From an uncultured Planctomycetota bacterium (lineage in GTDB: Bacteria; Planctomycetota; Phycisphaerae; UBA1845; Fen-1342), in NCBI GenBank assembly GCA_900696525.1, contig CAADGL010000012.1, positions 722,908 to 786,907 of the forward strand: a stretch of 64,000 bases of DNA. Reading direction: 5' to 3'. Positions 62,253 through 64,000 of this stretch are shown piece after piece (position 1 is the stretch's first letter; every line of letters starts with the position of its first letter). The notes beneath the pieces are model-generated. The model was not told where the DNA came from. It saw only the letters and a program-made list of their open reading frames with translations, and searched no databases. The translations under genes and the position numbers were made by a program.

Positions 62253-63725
62253 GTGACCTCCGGCCGCAAAGCGTGGCGCGCGATTGCCATGTGCGCCGTT
62301 GGCGCGCTGGGCTCGATACCGGTTGCCGCGGCGGCCCGCCAGGACGAGAAACCGGCGCCACAGCCGCCCGCCGCACTACGGGCGTTCGAGCAGGCGCGGC
62401 GCGCCATCGTCAGCGGGCGGATCGAGTGGAGCGTGACGCCGGAGGAAGCGCCCGACCGGACGCTGACGTTCGTGTCGCGCTACGCGCGCAACGGTGACAT
62501 GATCTACGAGAACCGTGGCGACGCCGAGGGTTGGACGATCTTCAACCAGCAGACGGGGGAGGGTTTCCGGAAGTACCCCCAGTTGTACATGGTCAATGCT
62601 GAGGGTGTCTGGCACTTCGAAGAATCGACGCCGGGCTGCGGGTGGTGGCCGACGGCGTGGGTGGAGCAGCAGCCGCCCGAGGCCAAGCTTCAATTCAGTC
62701 ACGTGCGCGATGTTCGGACCGTCGGCGTGGCGCCGTTCAGCGGCTCGATGGAGTATTCGCGCGGGCTGGCGGCGCTCTGGCCGTCGGCCGAGGATCCGGT
62801 CGAGCGCTGGAGCGAGCAACAGGCGGGAGACCGCTTCATCGTTCGAGGCGAGCATCGGTCGGGCGCGGTCCAGACCTGGTACATCGCGGCGGATCGCGGC
62901 TGGAACGCGGAGCGGATCACGCTTGAGTTCCGCGGCCGGCCCGTCTACGAGGTGCAGTGTGCGCTCGAGAAGTTCGGCGACGTTTGGTTCCCGGCCGAGG
63001 CGCGCTACTACTCGAGAGGCGCGCCGTCCGATTGCGTAACGATCACGAAGGCGTCGTTCAACTCCGCCCTGGATGCCGGTCGGTTCACTCCGGCAGACCT
63101 TGGCCTGGAACCGGGCAGCACGATCAACGAGGTCGGCGCCACGAGAGGGGGACTCGAGCACTTGACCTGGACGGGCGCAGGAATCGTGACGTTCGGCGAG
63201 TGGCTGGAGGGAGTGAAGGCCGGCAAGTGGGCCTGGGGACCGATCCACCGCGCCTTGCAGGCGACCGGCGTCTTTGAAAGTCCCTATGACCAGCCGCAGG
63301 AACTGAAACAGCGGCGACTGCGATACCGCGCAGAGCAAGCCCGGTACCTGCTCACGCGCAACGTCGGCATGTGGGAGAAGTACGTCCGCGAGTTCATCGA
63401 GCGTTACGAACTCGACCAGGGCCAGCGCGAGAAGGCTAACCTGATCCTGCTGGATTGCCAGCGGCGCGGGCAGGAGATCCTGCAACGCCGGCGCAGCGAA
63501 CTGAGCGAGATCGCCGCAAAACTGCTGGATGCGTCGGAGGCGGGAAGGACGGAGGAAGTCGGCGGCCTCAAGCTGCGGCTCCAGCAGGGGCTGCGGCCGA
63601 TCGAAGCCATCTTCGAGGAATCGCTCAAGCCGCGCCTCGAGAAGCTGCCCACCCGCGAACAGCGCCGCAAGGCTGAGGCCGCCGCGGCGACGCAGCCGGC
63701 AGCCCCAGCGGACAAGACACCGTAG
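62253..63725 (+). CDS. Exported 490-residue protein of unknown function
   Basis: GTG 62253 starts a product with a signal peptide (residues 1-28, ending VAAAARQDE). The core (about 30-300) is beta-rich and may be a lipoprotein-sorting-like sheet, as in VQTWYIAADRGWNAERITLEF and GRPVYEVQCALEKFGDVWFPAEARYY. From about 345 it becomes a long helical, basic/acidic coiled-coil region (YDQPQELKQRRLRYRAEQAR, QREKANLILLDCQRRGQEIL, RLEKLPTREQRRKAEA). Longer frames start at 62115 but overlap the upstream gene. It is 16 nt after the Cys-rich gene. No family recognised; an envelope scaffold is possible. Confidence 0.7.
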   Translation: MTSGRKAWRAIAMCAVGALGSIPVAAAARQDEKPAPQPPAALRAFEQARRAIVSGRIEWSVTPEEAPDRTLTFVSRYARNGDMIYENRGDAEGWTIFNQQTGEGFRKYPQLYMVNAEGVWHFEESTPGCGWWPTAWVEQQPPEAKLQFSHVRDVRTVGVAPFSGSMEYSRGLAALWPSAEDPVERWSEQQAGDRFIVRGEHRSGAVQTWYIAADRGWNAERITLEFRGRPVYEVQCALEKFGDVWFPAEARYYSRGAPSDCVTITKASFNSALDAGRFTPADLGLEPGSTINEVGATRGGLEHLTWTGAGIVTFGEWLEGVKAGKWAWGPIHRALQATGVFESPYDQPQELKQRRLRYRAEQARYLLTRNVGMWEKYVREFIERYELDQGQREKANLILLDCQRRGQEILQRRRSELSEIAAKLLDASEAGRTEEVGGLKLRLQQGLRPIEAIFEESLKPRLEKLPTREQRRKAEAAAATQPAAPADKTP

Positions 63726-63746
63726 GCGCCCGCGGAGCGGACGCGC

Positions 63747-63974
63747 TTAACGGCGGCCGCACCTGCCGGTCGAGCTTCGTGCGCAGGTACCGGCCCGTGT
63801 GGCTCGCCGCGCAACTCGCGACGTGCCCGGGCCGACTTGCGACGACAAGCTGTCCGTGCCGGATCGGGGCCCAGGACCAAGTTCGCCACACCCCCCGGTC
63901 CAGCCCCCGGGACCATCGGCGTGTCCCGCAAGCGCTGTCACTACCATTAGCGTCGCGGCAAGAAACGTTCTCAT
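63747..63974 (-). CDS. Possible small exported protein (75 aa)
   Basis: ATG 63974 has GGAG 7 nt upstream and encodes a good signal peptide (MRTFLAATLMVVTALAGHA). The remaining 56 residues are Gly/Ser/Arg-rich with no family features (DGPGGWTGGCGELGPG), and could be the start of a gene broken by a frameshift. It converges on the preceding gene 21 nt away. The upstream region is cut by the window edge. Confidence 0.35.
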   Translation of the reverse strand: MRTFLAATLMVVTALAGHADGPGGWTGGCGELGPGPRSGTDSLSSQVGPGTSRVARRATRAGTCARSSTGRCGRR

Positions 63975-64000
63975 GACGTTCTCCGTAGAGGGCGGACAAC

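Overview
The window is about 68% GC by eye and carries dockerin-like EF-hand repeats (DVDGDGDVDQSDLG type), two PEP-CTERM proteins, a GACC/DGSC cysteine-repeat protein, an ECF sigma factor of the SigX6 type next to a TPR serine/threonine kinase, and DUF1573-like and lipobox proteins. This combination points to a free-living Planctomycetota bacterium, probably of the Phycisphaerae or a sister class. No rRNA, tRNA, CRISPR array, transposase, integrase or phage gene was seen. It reads as ordinary chromosome rich in lineage-specific exported proteins.

Region 1 to 9.1 kb: a HerA-like ATPase cut by the left edge, divergent from ATP-type phosphoenolpyruvate carboxykinase (pckA); an eight-bladed PQQ-like propeller; an OprO/P-type porin followed by a small exported protein and a good intrinsic terminator; then two tandem PEP-CTERM paralogues separated by a second terminator. 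Region 9.1 to 14 kb: a 133-bp element with perfect 19-bp inverted ends, then three tandem paralogues of a Cys-containing secreted protein, each ending in a dockerin-like domain. Region 14 to 21 kb (minus strand): argF, an ECF sigma / anti-sigma-like / STN-domain operon that resembles a reduced Fec system, and a sensor kinase translationally coupled to a P1B-4 metal ATPase.

Region 21 to 36.6 kb: housekeeping genes (amidohydrolase, folC, aroB, ispE, mtnA, trpS, a fabG-type reductase) interleaved with a coupled pair of GT87 glycosyltransferases, a lipoprotein, a large pseudo-receiver plus PEP/pyruvate-binding protein, and a row of four tiny lipobox-like peptide genes (33764-34529). Region 37 to 50 kb: a YVTN propeller with dockerin, ktrB-ktrA potassium uptake, an aldehyde dehydrogenase, a GT2 transferase, a PilZ-receiver-degenerate HPt protein, a DUF3352-like exported protein beside a trypsin-like protease, a zinc-ribbon membrane protein and a ThiF/MoeB E1 enzyme.

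Region 50 to 64 kb: a YacP-like NYN nuclease, a CHASE2 adenylate cyclase, an alpha/beta hydrolase, the GACC-repeat dockerin protein, a CDP-alcohol phosphatidyltransferase, the sigma-kinase operon, and a plus-strand group of three exported proteins (DUF1573 lipoprotein, a 14-cysteine protein, a 490-residue unknown) behind a recognisable sigma-70 promoter and a 15-bp tandem repeat.

The most novel-looking signals are the four-gene lipobox micropeptide array, the tandem Cys/dockerin family, the short inverted-repeat element, the receiver-HPt protein without its phospho-histidine, and the kinase-metal pump coupling. All functions are inferred from motifs read by eye; no database search was run.
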